A stretch of 64,000 nt of DNA from Candidatus Woesearchaeota archaeon (GTDB lineage: Archaea > Nanobdellota > Nanobdellia > Woesearchaeales > ARS49), in NCBI GenBank assembly GCA_019322895.1, contig JAHWHZ010000002.1:124001-188000 (forward strand), given 5' to 3'. The position numbers were made by a program, and so were the translations under genes. Positions 17,086 to 25,575 of this stretch are shown here, in pieces (the stretch's first letter is position 1; every line of letters starts with the position of its first letter). The notes beneath the pieces are model-generated. The model saw nothing but the letters and a program-made list of their open reading frames with translations, made no database searches and was not told the DNA's origin.

Positions 17086-17331
17086 ATGGTGCAGGCGATA
17101 ATAAACATCGATGAGCATACCAACCAGGTATTGAATATTGTGAAGGCCAAATTTGGCTTGAAGGACAAAAGTTCTGCAATAGAAGTTGTTGTGGGACAGT
17201 ATGAAGAAGAGATACTTGAGCCCAGGCTGAAGCCTGAATTTATTGCAAAGATGAAGAGAAGACAGAAAGAGAAGCCGATAAAAATAGGAAGCATGAAAGA
17301 CTTCAGGAAACATTTTGGAATCAAGAAATAA
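17086..17331 (+). CDS. antitoxin, DUF2683-like
   Basis: 81 aa. The N-terminal part (QAIINIDEHTNQVLNIVKAKFGLKDKSSAIEVVVGQYEE) looks like a ribbon-helix-helix DNA-binding region; the C terminus is basic and would wrap the toxin. The toxin ATG is 1 bp past this stop. Expected to repress its own operon through the inverted repeat at 17050-17075. Confidence 0.82.
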   Translation: MVQAIINIDEHTNQVLNIVKAKFGLKDKSSAIEVVVGQYEEEILEPRLKPEFIAKMKRRQKEKPIKIGSMKDFRKHFGIKK

Positions 17332-17332
17332 A

Positions 17333-17593
17333 ATGTATTCCATACAAATACTTCCTTCTGTTTACAAGATATTCCACAATCTGAAAAAGAAAAATCCAAA
17401 ACAGATGGAGATGGTTGAAAAGAAAATAAAAGAAATACTTAAGAATCCAGAAAGATACAAGAACTTAAGATTTCCACTACAGCACCTGAAAAGAGTCCAT
17501 ATTGATAAAAGCTTTGTTTTAGTATTTTCTGTTGACAGAAATAACAAAACAGTGATATTTGAAGAATATGACCATCACGACAATGTTTATTAG
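17333..17593 (+). CDS. RelE/ParE-type toxin
   Basis: 86 aa. The fold is visible as MYSIQILPS, helix KIFHNLKKKNPKQMEMVEKK, then KNLRFPLQHLKRVHIDKSFVLVF and closing strand TVIFEEYDHHD. This matches RelE-superfamily mRNA interferases or ParE-like toxins. An upstream in-frame ATG lies inside the antitoxin; the ATG right after the antitoxin stop is preferred. The end overlaps the convergent lipoprotein gene by 4 bp. Confidence 0.83.
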   Translation: MYSIQILPSVYKIFHNLKKKNPKQMEMVEKKIKEILKNPERYKNLRFPLQHLKRVHIDKSFVLVFSVDRNNKTVIFEEYDHHDNVY

Positions 17594-17943
17594 ATTGTCA
17601 GGAAATCCTTATTCATTCTTTTATGATGTAACAATATAGTCATTGATTCATCTGGAAAAGGTTCCAGGGTTACACTTCCATCTTTCTTGAAGACAGCTAT
17701 TCCTGTGACTGTATTTCCTACCAAGAATATGACACGCTTGTCTGGATGGTCTTTGTCTATTGAAATCGGCAAATGGTAGATATATGCTCGATTGAACTGG
17801 AAGCCTGTTGGCAAATCTCTTTTTACTTCATCAACTGTTATGACTTCATCTGGCGAGCCGTATCTTGTGAGAATATCTTTTTCCAGCAAAACTGCTGGAG
17901 CGCAAGCTGTCAGCAGGATTAATAGTAATGGTAAATATCTCAT
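17590..17943 (-). CDS. small lipoprotein, 117 aa
   Basis: Signal peptide with lipobox LLTAC (Cys14). The mature domain reads DILTRYGSPDEVITVDEVKRD, reminiscent of small outer-membrane lipoproteins of the SmpA/BamE type, though an archaeon has no outer membrane; the likeness may be only fold-level. GAGGTG precedes the ATG. Function unknown. Confidence 0.78.
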   Translation of the reverse strand: MRYLPLLLILLTACAPAVLLEKDILTRYGSPDEVITVDEVKRDLPTGFQFNRAYIYHLPISIDKDHPDKRVIFLVGNTVTGIAVFKKDGSVTLEPFPDESMTILLHHKRMNKDFLTI

Positions 17944-17984
17944 TTAATACACCTCTTTTAGTCTGTAATTGGATAATCTGATAT

Positions 17985-18407
17985 TTAAGCGTTTTGGTGT
18001 GAAACAACAATCTTTGCAGCACGCATGATAGCCATCTGGTTTGAATGGATAATATTGCTCAGTCTCTTGTATTCAAGCCTTCTTGCCTTTCCCTTGCCTG
18101 CAATATACCTTGTTCCCACTGCTGTCAATAAACCTAACCACCATGTCTGCGTTATTCCTGCAATTATTCCGCCTGCAGTATACGCGATAAATGACTTGGA
18201 TGACCTGTCTCCGAAGCTGAAAGATTTTTGATAGATTGACTTGTCATGGTCAGTGAATTCAGTGAAGGCAATCAAGGCCAAAGAAGCCAAAGGAAGCTTC
18301 AGGTCAATCATGTCAGAAACATCATAATCAGCAGCATGCTCAACAGTATGCTCCAAGGCAGCATCTGAAATGCCTGAATTGACTATGTTTTCATCAGCAG
18401 CGTGCAT
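17985..18407 (-). CDS. hypothetical membrane protein, 140 aa
   Basis: Acidic, His-containing N terminus (residues 1-35), one weak hydrophobic segment (LPLASLALIAF), then a stronger one (FIAYTAGGIIAGITQTWWLGLLTAVGT). Family not recognised. No signal peptide, so the N terminus may be cytoplasmic. Confidence 0.7.
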   Translation of the reverse strand: MHAADENIVNSGISDAALEHTVEHAADYDVSDMIDLKLPLASLALIAFTEFTDHDKSIYQKSFSFGDRSSKSFIAYTAGGIIAGITQTWWLGLLTAVGTRYIAGKGKARRLEYKRLSNIIHSNQMAIMRAAKIVVSHQNA

Positions 18408-18455
18408 ATTTTTAATTAAAAAAAGAAAGTATTACAAGAACTAAACCTTCCTACA

Positions 18456-18605
18456 CTATTTCTTTCTGCCTAAATAAGTAGCAAGAATACCTGCTCCCAG
18501 TCCAATAAGCACAAATGCAGCTACCTGCTCAGTAAGAATTCCTATTCCCAGGCCTATGAAAATTCCTGCAGGTATTGGCCATTTACGCATGTCTGATTTT
18601 TTCAT
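18456..18605 (-). CDS. 49-aa membrane protein
   Basis: Reads MKKSDMRKWPIPAGIFIGLG and continues IGILTEQVAAFVLIGLGAGI to GRKK. One or two tight hydrophobic hairpin segments with basic ends. The ATG is preceded by an AT-rich promoter (TTTAAATAATAC). Common type of glycine-rich small membrane protein; function unknown. Confidence 0.7.
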   Translation of the reverse strand: MKKSDMRKWPIPAGIFIGLGIGILTEQVAAFVLIGLGAGILATYLGRKK

Positions 18606-18754
18606 ATTAGTATATTAAGAAGCGTATTATTTAAACCTTACTCAAATAGCTGCCTCCCTGAAGCTTCAAACAAATACCCTCATTCGTGTCAGAGCATTTA
18701 TATACTCTGCTACCTTTGTATGGTTATACAAGCACAGGATTCTAATTTTCAAAG

Positions 18755-18794
18755 GCTCATGATCAATGAGCAGATTAGGAAATTCTGGCCTAAT
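18755..18794 (+). promoter_or_regulatory. two hairpins in the leader of the micro-gene cluster
   Basis: GCTCAT-GATCA-ATGAGC (18755-18771) and ATTAGG-AAATTCTGG-CCTAAT (18774-18794) lie between a TATA box (CATTTATATAC, about 18697-18707) and the first micro-gene at 18823. The leader of about 90 nt is long for this genome and could be a regulatory RNA. Confidence 0.5.
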
Positions 18795-18822
18795 TCTGCA
18801 TTTAATACACGGGGTGATAATA

Positions 18823-18867
18823 ATGTGGGAAAGAACTAATGATTACCTGTATGAAATAGATGAATGA
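18823..18867 (+). CDS. 14-aa micro-gene
   Basis: MWERTNDYLYEIDE, starting 6 nt behind GGGGTGA, one of the strongest ribosome binding sites in the window. First of three short frames in a row, each with its own site. It could be a leader peptide for the two that follow, or a peptide in its own right. Confidence 0.5.
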   Translation: MWERTNDYLYEIDE

Positions 18868-18877
18868 GGTGGTTAAA

Positions 18878-18985
18878 ATGAAATCAGCGTTTGAAGGCCG
18901 TCCTGGGCTGTTAAGGGATGGTTTTCAAGAAAGTATGGATTTTTTTAACAGCAGATACCTGGATTTCTTCGCCAGAGGCATATAA
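18878..18985 (+). CDS. 35-aa micro-gene
   Basis: Starts with MKSAFEGRPGLLRDGFQES and ends FFARGI. The GAGGTGG site, 5 nt before the ATG, lies just after the stop of the 14-aa frame. Soluble, aromatic-rich. No family recognised. Confidence 0.6.
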   Translation: MKSAFEGRPGLLRDGFQESMDFFNSRYLDFFARGI

Positions 18986-18997
18986 GGGGTGGAAAAA

Positions 18998-19165
18998 ATG
19001 ACACAAATCAATAGAATGGAGGTTGAAAGAAGAAGGGGCTATTTGCAATATGCCTTGTCTAAGGTTGAACGGGCAATGTTAAAACTGCAATCAGAACGAG
19101 CGGACATACAGCATAGAATGGCACACCTCAATGCCCTGCAAAAACAAACAGACATGCATGCATAG
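18998..19165 (+). CDS. 55-aa coiled-coil micro-gene
   Basis: Begins MTQINRMEVERRRGYLQYAL; the rest is one long charged helix (SKVERAMLKLQSERADIQHR) with regular leucines, so a coiled coil is likely. GGGGTGG precedes the ATG. Third gene of the micro-cluster, 12 bp after the 35-aa frame. Function unknown. Confidence 0.65.
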   Translation: MTQINRMEVERRRGYLQYALSKVERAMLKLQSERADIQHRMAHLNALQKQTDMHA

Positions 19166-19179
19166 AGGCATGCATGTGC

Positions 19180-19590
19180 CTAATCAAAATAATCCTCATA
19201 ATAGAAATCCTTTTCTTTCTGGGTGCAGCTGCCTTTTTCCTCAATCATGTTGCCTTCAAGGTATTCCCTGAATCTTCTGGATATTCTGTTGCAGTCAGAG
19301 CAGCGTTTGAAATCTGTCCCGATTTCAATATCATATTCTCGTTCATTGATCTTTACCAGCTTTACAGGGGTATCTAATTGCAGAGAGTGAAATATGGCAG
19401 AAACAAACGAAGCATCTGCAAAAGCCTCTGAAACTTTGATATGAAGAACGCATTTCTTGGGCTTGAAATCAACAAGCTCTTTCTTAATAAGAACACATTT
19501 TTCTCTTTTAAGCTTCAACTCTTTTCTTGCAATATTCGCAGCCATAGCGCCAGGAAGCTTTATGCTTCCATCAGGATTGAATTCAACCAT
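19180..19590 (-). CDS. hypothetical protein, 136 aa
   Basis: Contains Cys in KCVLIKK, KCVLHIKV and a CSDC pair (FKRCSDCNRISRRF), which may bind zinc, plus a very acidic aromatic C terminus (DFYYEDYFD). No recognised family. The ATG has no clear ribosome binding site; an AT-rich stretch just upstream suggests a leaderless message. Confidence 0.72.
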   Translation of the reverse strand: MVEFNPDGSIKLPGAMAANIARKELKLKREKCVLIKKELVDFKPKKCVLHIKVSEAFADASFVSAIFHSLQLDTPVKLVKINEREYDIEIGTDFKRCSDCNRISRRFREYLEGNMIEEKGSCTQKEKDFYYEDYFD

Positions 19591-19624
19591 GAGAAAAGAA
19601 TAGCCAGCTTATTATTAAACCTTC

Positions 19625-19804
19625 CTACCCAAAATAATCAGAAGCATATTTTGTCTCTTCTTGTTTTATTATTCTTTCTTCTCTTGTCTCAGTCGATGAA
19701 TATTGGATTATTCTGTCTCCGAGATTGAAGACGATTGTAGAAGTTTGTCCAGGCGGTCTTTCTTTTTCAATGATGCCGTCTGATATTTTTTCATTCAGAT
19801 CCAT
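19625..19804 (-). CDS. hypothetical protein, 59 aa
   Basis: MDLNEKISDGIIEKERPPGQ, then a beta-rich middle and a polar C terminus. The frame is open further upstream, but a TATA box (TATTTATAG) at about 19829-19837 fits a leaderless start at 19804. GTATAC repeats at 19806-19826 between TATA and ATG may be an operator. Confidence 0.65.
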   Translation of the reverse strand: MDLNEKISDGIIEKERPPGQTSTIVFNLGDRIIQYSSTETREERIIKQEETKYASDYFG

Positions 19805-19851
19805 CAGTATACAAAATAGTATACTACTATAAATACTTTTTGGTTTCTGAC

Positions 19852-20160
19852 TCACTCCAAAGGCCTGTATTCACACAAGCACTTGTCTTCCATGTGTGAA
19901 GGAACACTTTCGCGCGGGCCTGTTGGCTTTACTTTTGTTTTCTTCAGGATGTAATCTTCGCGCTCCTGGCTTGGCTTGTCTATGCAGACAGGAATCTTCT
20001 CAGGACTCAGATAAGGGCATTCTGCCTTTTCTGCAAGACTTTCATTCCTGCAATATACAACTTCGCCTGTCTGCTCTCTTTGCGGGCATTCAACACCCTC
20101 TGTCAATGCTTCATGGATTCCTTGAATCCTTCTCTGCGTAGCTTTTTCGTGTGAATTCAT
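19852..20160 (-). CDS. Cys-rich hypothetical protein, 102 aa
   Basis: Six cysteines (VECPQRE, VVYCRNES, AECPYLS, PVCIDKP, KCLCEY) in a soluble polar chain suggest metal binding. The start at 20160 is chosen from the TATA box (CTTTTTATATTG, 20182-20193) about 26 bp upstream, giving a leaderless message. Family not recognised. Confidence 0.72.
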   Translation of the reverse strand: MNSHEKATQRRIQGIHEALTEGVECPQREQTGEVVYCRNESLAEKAECPYLSPEKIPVCIDKPSQEREDYILKKTKVKPTGPRESVPSHMEDKCLCEYRPLE

Positions 20161-20206
20161 TTTACACAGTAGAAATAAAGTCAATATAAAAAGCTGATGC
20201 AAGGAA

Positions 20207-20593
20207 TCACCACTTCTCAACATTCAATTCAGTAATCTTCTTGAAATGTTTTAAATCACGGGTAATCAATACCTTATTATTCGCCATTGCCAAAGAAGCT
20301 ATCATCAAATCTGCCTCAGGGATCTTTGAACCTTTTTTCTCAAGAATATTATTATTCAGGCCAAACAGGTTTGCAGAAGCAACATCAAAATCAAGCAGTT
20401 CAACACTCTTGTAAAAATCTGTTATCAATTGAACTGCTTTCTCCTTATTGTTAGACTTCCAGGCGCCTTTAAACAGCTCACATAAAGTAATTGAAGTGAT
20501 TGAGAACTTCTGATGAAACTTCATCATTTTCTTCTTCAAGGCAGAATCCCCGCGAAAAATATCAATAACAATGCTTGTATCAAGGCAGAACAT
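20207..20593 (-). CDS. vapC: PIN-domain toxin, VapC-like
   Basis: 128 aa. Acidic PIN residues: Asp5 (MFCLDTSIVID), Glu in ITLCELFKG, Asp in EADLMIASLA and Asp in VLITRDLKHF. This is the usual set for Mg-dependent RNase toxins, and length is normal. Start overlaps the antitoxin stop (TGATG). VapC toxins commonly cut tRNA or rRNA; the target here is unknown. Confidence 0.92.
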   Translation of the reverse strand: MFCLDTSIVIDIFRGDSALKKKMMKFHQKFSITSITLCELFKGAWKSNNKEKAVQLITDFYKSVELLDFDVASANLFGLNNNILEKKGSKIPEADLMIASLAMANNKVLITRDLKHFKKITELNVEKW

Positions 20594-20808
20594 CAGAATT
20601 TCACCTCTCTTGTCTTGAATGCAGCTCTTTCTTTTTTCAGCTCTTTTGAAATCTTATCAAGCTCTTTCTTGTCAGGCCATGCCCCAAAAAAATCAAAGAT
20701 GCTCTTGTGGGCTATCCTCCTAACTACTTCTGAAAAAGACTCCCCCTCGGTTTTCATTGACTTAAGGGACTCATATGCATCATCTGATAATGAAATAACT
20801 TTTGTCAT
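20593..20808 (-). CDS. vapB: VapB-type antitoxin
   Basis: 71 aa. N terminus MTKVISLSDDAYESLKSMKT is the archaeal ribbon-helix-helix antitoxin type, followed by FSEVVRRI and a basic toxin-binding tail (KELKKERAAFKTREVKF). An upstream in-frame ATG is rejected because it lies in the operator. Coupled to vapC by a TGATG overlap. Confidence 0.9.
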   Translation of the reverse strand: MTKVISLSDDAYESLKSMKTEGESFSEVVRRIAHKSIFDFFGAWPDKKELDKISKELKKERAAFKTREVKF

Positions 20809-20840
20809 ATATGCATATATGTATACATACATATATAAAT
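20809..20840. promoter_or_regulatory. vapBC promoter and palindromic operator
   Basis: The region between the vapB ATG and its TATA box (minus strand ATTTATATAT, about 20831-20840) is almost entirely palindromic, centred on TATGTATACATA (20818-20829). Placement at the transcription start fits autorepression by VapBC. Confidence 0.6.
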
Positions 20841-20893
20841 GTTTCGGTCAGAATCCCAAAGTTATTTATACCATAACAATCCTGAAAGCTAAA

Positions 20894-21352
20894 ATGAAAA
20901 AAATAATAATAACACTGATGATATTACTGGTTCTTACGGCCTGTGTAATGCCTGTTGAGAAAAAAGAGGCAGAGAAGGGAGAGCCTGTGAAAGAGGCTGA
21001 AAAGCAGGAACAAGAGGTGAAACAAGCAGAACCAGAGGTAGTTGAAGAAAAAGAACAAAAGGTGGAAACAATGCCAAAAAAAGTACATGCAAAACATATT
21101 CTTGTAAAGACAGAAGAAGAAGCAAATGCTATCTTATACGATCTAAAGAACGGAAAAGACTTTGATGAATTAGCCAAGGAAAAATCACTATGCCCTTCAG
21201 GAAAGAAAGGCGGAGATCTGGGATGGTTTGGAAGGAATCAGATGGTAAAAGAGTTTGAGACAGCTGCTTTCAGCCTAAAACCAGGAGAATTATCAAAGCC
21301 AATCAAAACCCAGTTCGGATGGCATATAATTAAAGTTGTAGAAACAGATTAA
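20894..21352 (+). CDS. parvulin-type peptidyl-prolyl isomerase, lipoprotein
   Basis: 152 aa. Signal peptide with lipobox LVLTAC (Cys16), a Glu/Lys spacer to residue 62, and one parvulin domain at 64-152 with VHAKHILVKTEEEA, GGDLGWFGR and FGWHIIKV. It should catalyse proline isomerisation in exported proteins outside the membrane, as PrsA does in Gram-positive bacteria. TATA box TTATTTATACC upstream gives a short leader. Convergent with the next gene, overlapping by 4 bp. Confidence 0.92.
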   Translation: MKKIIITLMILLVLTACVMPVEKKEAEKGEPVKEAEKQEQEVKQAEPEVVEEKEQKVETMPKKVHAKHILVKTEEEANAILYDLKNGKDFDELAKEKSLCPSGKKGGDLGWFGRNQMVKEFETAAFSLKPGELSKPIKTQFGWHIIKVVETD

Positions 21353-22185
21353 TTATCTGCTTTCTCTTTCATTAGCTTTTCTATATCTATATCAAAAACA
21401 TCCTCATCATACACTGAAAGATCCATTTCTAACGGGACATAAGGCATTCCTAATTCCTCTAATTTTTTAAGAGGCGCCACATTATATTGTTTTGAAGGGC
21501 TTAATGAGTTCACTACAAGCCAGGTTTTTCTTTCCTTGTCTAAGATTATTGTGGTATCATGCAGTATTTCCTTTTTCTCACATCCCTGCTGAAAATAAAG
21601 AATATTTTCCAGGCCAAGGTTGTTGAGAAATATCCTAAAAAGGTCTCCTTGATCTTCGCAAACACCTTTTTTTGTCGCAAACTGAGACCTGGTATAACCT
21701 GCTTTCAAATGTTCAAAGCTTTGATTAGCAGTATCTTCTGCTTCTCCAAAATCATACTCAAAAGCAGACTTAGTTATGTCACTAAGTTCTTCCAGAAGCC
21801 ATATCAAATCAACTTCTTGTCTTGATTTCAGGTCAACAAACCGCTTCTGCAGGACAGGATGCAGCGCATCTAATTCCGCAGGCAGTTCCCCGCAAGGATT
21901 AAGCCTTATCTGCCTTGAAGCAATGCTGTACTGCCCTGTGCCAAAGCCAAATTTAATATTAGGCAGCCCGCGGATATATTTCAGACGGAAATAACCGTCA
22001 TCCTGTGGAGGAGCAAAGAAGTAAAACAAATTCTTTTCTTGGTCATAGGAAACTATGTGCGACAGAATATCCTTATATGAGAGATTGTCGCGAGATAACT
22101 CTATGCCTGCAGGGACTGCTAAAAAGTATTCATTCTTCTTTATCTTTGCTTCTAAATCCGGTGTAATCTCTATGAACTGCCCCAT
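21349..22185 (-). CDS. transglutaminase-like cysteine protein
   Basis: 278 aa. Core motif GVCEDQGDLFRIFLNNLGL with Cys, then LHDTTIILD with His and WLVVNS at the third position, the order of transglutaminase/protease folds (Cys-His-Asp/Asn). The N-terminal 150 residues are of unknown type. No signal peptide, so likely cytoplasmic. Could be a peptidase or amidase; assignment rests on motif order. Confidence 0.7.
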   Translation of the reverse strand: MGQFIEITPDLEAKIKKNEYFLAVPAGIELSRDNLSYKDILSHIVSYDQEKNLFYFFAPPQDDGYFRLKYIRGLPNIKFGFGTGQYSIASRQIRLNPCGELPAELDALHPVLQKRFVDLKSRQEVDLIWLLEELSDITKSAFEYDFGEAEDTANQSFEHLKAGYTRSQFATKKGVCEDQGDLFRIFLNNLGLENILYFQQGCEKKEILHDTTIILDKERKTWLVVNSLSPSKQYNVAPLKKLEELGMPYVPLEMDLSVYDEDVFDIDIEKLMKEKADN

Positions 22186-22310
22186 TTTTTCTTATAGAAG
22201 ATATAATATCTTCTACTATTTAAATCTTTCTATTTTTACCACTCTTAAGTAACTAAAACCGAAAGCTTTATAAATGACCTAAGCTTATCTCCTCTATAGG
22301 TGATTTAAAG

Positions 22311-22721
22311 ATGTTTACTGAAGATCAGCTGAAAGAACTGACTCCAGGCGCGCTTGCGCTTTGTATTCAGTCAAGAGAAGCAAGAGTCGCTTTATATGAT
22401 GCTCTGAAAGATATTGAGAGATTTGTATCTGCGTATGAAGAGAGCAGGTTTTTCATGGAAGAGTGCGAAGCACCATACTTAGACTGGAAAACCCAGATAG
22501 AGCTGGTGAGAGACAGGGCAGGGCAAGATATTGTTGAGATGTTGAAGGCCTTTCCAAAACTTAAACACTATCTACAATTAGGACATATAATAGAGCAGGC
22601 AACAGAAGACCAAAAGGGCTTTGAAATGAGCCTGTTAACAGCATATGCAATAGACACATACAAGCATGGAGAAGACATAAGAGAAGATTTAGAACAATTA
22701 AGAGGTATGCAAAATGAATGA
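22311..22721 (+). CDS. hypothetical helical protein, 136 aa
   Basis: Acidic, all-helical. TATA box (CTTTATAAAT, 22267-22276) and an AGGTGA ribosome binding site precede the ATG. Overlaps the next gene by 8 bp. First of three genes that look functionally linked; no known family. Confidence 0.78.
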   Translation: MFTEDQLKELTPGALALCIQSREARVALYDALKDIERFVSAYEESRFFMEECEAPYLDWKTQIELVRDRAGQDIVEMLKAFPKLKHYLQLGHIIEQATEDQKGFEMSLLTAYAIDTYKHGEDIREDLEQLRGMQNE

Positions 22722-23109
22722 TGAAAAGTATTTTTGCAGGGAGTTTAAATGCATCAGCGCTGAAGAATTAAAAGCAGAGTTTGGACAGGAAGATTGCACC
22801 GGCCTGCAGATAATGCATTCAAGAGAGCAAAAACAATTCTATGAAGCAGTTCTTGAAGATCCAAAAGTAAAAGCAGCTTTGCAATATGTTGAAGGCATTG
22901 ACAACAGGCTGCAGTTTCTTGCAAGTGAATTGATGCCAAAGCTAATCAGGATTGTAAAAGCAGATGAGACATTAGCCAGAGCACTTATCGGAGAAGCAAG
23001 AATAGAGCCGACTACAGACCCGGCAAGCGCAACTCCAAAGTACTTATGCAATCTGTTAGAAAAGATGGCACTGGATGATAATTACAGGCAGAGACTTGCT
23101 GACTTATAA
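22714..23109 (+). CDS. hypothetical helical protein, 131 aa
   Basis: Acidic, helical, of similar size and composition to its upstream neighbour but without clear sequence identity. Starts inside the neighbour's end. A gap of 39 bp with its own TATA-like sequence (CTTTAAATTA) separates it from the next gene. Function unknown. Confidence 0.75.
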   Translation: MNDEKYFCREFKCISAEELKAEFGQEDCTGLQIMHSREQKQFYEAVLEDPKVKAALQYVEGIDNRLQFLASELMPKLIRIVKADETLARALIGEARIEPTTDPASATPKYLCNLLEKMALDDNYRQRLADL

Positions 23110-23148
23110 TCCAAAACCTTTAAATTACGCTGATTATTCTTCCCCTGC

Positions 23149-23859
23149 ATGGGGATTTTTCCATTTTCTGAAAGAGAAGAGCAGGATATAATAGCCACTG
23201 CAACAAGACTTGATGAGCCCCTGGCAGAATATTTCAATGATGCTTTCGGGACAACACATCTCATGGAATCAATGGAAAACATGATAACTGCTGTTGCAGA
23301 CTATTACAGGGACTCAAGAAATCCAGAAATGGAAGTCAAGGCAAGAAACATAGGAACAAGCATATTAAGAAGATTTGATGAAATAAGGCACTGCAACAAT
23401 TATGCTGTGATGATTGCAGAAATAGCTGCAATCGCTGCAAAAGACCCCTGGAATTACCGCTTCCGCCCGCTAAGCAAGGATGAATCAAAGAAAGCAGGAG
23501 AAGAAATAGTAGAATATCCTTCTTATCAAAGAGAGTTTGAAAAAATAAAAGGATTCCAGCTAATGCTTGGAAACAATGCAAGGCAGTTAGGCGAAAGGCA
23601 CGGCTTCAGGAAACAGGACATAGACAATCTTGAAAAGATAGCAAGCAGGGCAAGAACCTTCCAGAACCCTATCGCAGTATTAGAAAGATTCACGCCAGGA
23701 ACAAAGAAGCAGTACATCTGCATATTCTACAGTGACTTGTCAATTGCATCAATCTGCTTGTTCTCTAAAGCAAGCGCATTGACGCTTGCCCCTGAAAAGT
23801 TCTATCATCCTCTTGGAGGGGAATACATTACTGAACTGCTGGAGCAGCTGGATAATTAA
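23149..23859 (+). CDS. hypothetical protein, 236 aa
   Basis: Mostly helical (FSEREEQDIIATATRLDEPL, then a four-helix-like stretch), with a Cys-containing C-terminal segment (YICIFYSDLSIASICLF). TATA-like CTTTAAATTA at 23119-23128 suggests a leaderless message. Family not recognised. Convergent with a lipoprotein gene, 4 bp overlap. Confidence 0.75.
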   Translation: MGIFPFSEREEQDIIATATRLDEPLAEYFNDAFGTTHLMESMENMITAVADYYRDSRNPEMEVKARNIGTSILRRFDEIRHCNNYAVMIAEIAAIAAKDPWNYRFRPLSKDESKKAGEEIVEYPSYQREFEKIKGFQLMLGNNARQLGERHGFRKQDIDNLEKIASRARTFQNPIAVLERFTPGTKKQYICIFYSDLSIASICLFSKASALTLAPEKFYHPLGGEYITELLEQLDN

Positions 23860-25199
23860 AGAGTAAAAATAATCTTCATGTTCTGTAAATCTATCTTCAC
23901 ATGATAAGCATTTCCCTGATAAGGCCAGTTTCCTTCAAGTGTAACTGGGTTTATTGTTATCTCCTGCTCACCATCGCCTGGAAGGTCTATCTCAAGGATA
24001 TCATGGTCAGGATAATATACAAGGTCAAAAGTGTCTCCTTCCATGTGCAAACTGCCAAGATATTTCTTGCTCTCAGATATCGCAACTTCCCAGGTCATCA
24101 CAGGATGCTTAAGGCAGAAAGTGGCATAGCCTGGCTGTGTTTCAAACACATTCTCAAGCTGTATCACTGTACCGTCTGCCAATATATATGATTCGCCTGG
24201 CCTGAGAACAGTTGTTGTTTCTCCATTCACCTTGAATCTTGCTTCTTTTATTTCCTCTAAAATGACCATTGCTTCAACTTCATAATCTTTGCCTGAAATA
24301 GTATATGTCCTTTTCTGTCCTTCTTCAAGCGCGTCCTTGATGTCACCTTCGCAAGGCTCTATCTCTATGACATCAAGGCAGAAAGTAACCATCTTATCAA
24401 AAACATCTTCTATCTTGAGCACAAGCCCGTCTACCAGCACATATGAATCTCCTGCTCTCAAGACATCTGTTTTCTCGCCATTTATCATGAACCTGCATTC
24501 ATTTTCCGAGACTTTTGCTTCAACTTCATAATCCTTGCCCTGGACAGTGTATGTTCTTGGCTCTTCTGTTTCTTTAATAGTATTCCTCAAGTCACCTGTG
24601 CACTCAGGCACTGGAGCTGGATAGACTGGAGCATTAAGGAAATAAAACTTAAGGCCTTCATTGCGAAAGCCTTCACAGCCAAGGTCTTTTGAAACCATGT
24701 GGTCATATCTTCCCTGACTTATCCTGTCTGGATATGCCCAGCACCTGTAGATTGTAATAGTCTTTTCAGAAGGGCTCGTAGGAATATAACCGATTCTTCT
24801 CTGAAGCTCTGTTTCAGCAGGGCATTCATTCAAGCTGACAAAAAGATCCCTGTAAGTCCTGTGATCATGCCTTGTTGCCCTGAAACATTCAAACAATGGA
24901 GCAGTTCCTGGCTGTTTTTCCTTGTAAACATAACCAATCAATCCGTCAACATTGTTTCCTTCGCAGTTAGCATCAAAAGAAACATAATGGTTCATCGCGC
25001 CATGATAAGCATACCAGCACCTATATACAGGCACTGTTAAAGCCGGCTTTTCTAAAGCAAGTTTTTCTGTCTTTATTGATGATGCTTGCGCGGCCTTTGC
25101 ATATGCAGGCTGCTGCATGGCTTCACCGCTTTTTTGAACAGTGCCGCAGGCAGCCAGTAAAACTGATAAAATAAGCAATATTGGAATTATTTTCTTCAT
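23856..25199 (-). CDS. multi-domain surface lipoprotein with DUF5648-like repeats
   Basis: 447 aa. Lipobox LLAAC (Cys18). Residues 55-205 hold three copies of a Cys/Tyr/His repeat (PVYRCWYAYHGAMNHYVS; PLFECFRATRHDHRTYRD; IYRCWAYPDRISQGRYDH), similar to the DUF5648 repeat of surface proteins. Residues 215-370 hold two copies of a beta domain (TYTVQGKDYEVEAKV; TYTISGKDYEVEAMV). A C-terminal beta domain follows. Anchored by lipid and exposed outside; likely adhesion or sugar binding. SD and TATA upstream are normal. Confidence 0.83.
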   Translation of the reverse strand: MKKIIPILLILSVLLAACGTVQKSGEAMQQPAYAKAAQASSIKTEKLALEKPALTVPVYRCWYAYHGAMNHYVSFDANCEGNNVDGLIGYVYKEKQPGTAPLFECFRATRHDHRTYRDLFVSLNECPAETELQRRIGYIPTSPSEKTITIYRCWAYPDRISQGRYDHMVSKDLGCEGFRNEGLKFYFLNAPVYPAPVPECTGDLRNTIKETEEPRTYTVQGKDYEVEAKVSENECRFMINGEKTDVLRAGDSYVLVDGLVLKIEDVFDKMVTFCLDVIEIEPCEGDIKDALEEGQKRTYTISGKDYEVEAMVILEEIKEARFKVNGETTTVLRPGESYILADGTVIQLENVFETQPGYATFCLKHPVMTWEVAISESKKYLGSLHMEGDTFDLVYYPDHDILEIDLPGDGEQEITINPVTLEGNWPYQGNAYHVKIDLQNMKIIFTL

Positions 25200-25306
25200 A
25201 TTATCACCTTTTTTAAGAATTTAGACTTGATTATATATAAATATTATCCCAAAAACAGAAAACCATAAAAAGAAGACCTGATTATTATAAAATTGGGGGA
25301 GATACA

Positions 25307-25573
25307 ATGGACTTACCAGAAAAATACAAAGGAAACCTGACACTAATGTTCTACATATCGCCTTTTGGAAGCAGGGACTTGGCAGTCACAAAAGCTGATG
25401 AAGATGTGCATCCTGAAAATTTTCCAGGATTCCTGGACAGCCACGATGGAAGATATATCTGCCATATTGAAGGCGTCAACCAAGACTTCTATGAAAAAGC
25501 AGACGAATGGGCTTTTCGCCAGACAAACACAAATATAGAAAACGTGGACATATCAGACATCTTAGGTGAATAA
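25307..25573 (+). CDS. hypothetical protein, first of a tandem pair
   Basis: 88 aa. Shares LPEKYKG, LMFYI, EGVN.D.Y.KA and DISDIL with the next gene, from which it is separated by 2 bp, so they are a duplication. The ribosome binding region is GGGGGAGA, an unusual G-rich form also seen at 27461 and 63694. Function unknown. Confidence 0.78.
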   Translation: MDLPEKYKGNLTLMFYISPFGSRDLAVTKADEDVHPENFPGFLDSHDGRYICHIEGVNQDFYEKADEWAFRQTNTNIENVDISDILGE

Positions 25574-25575
25574 AG

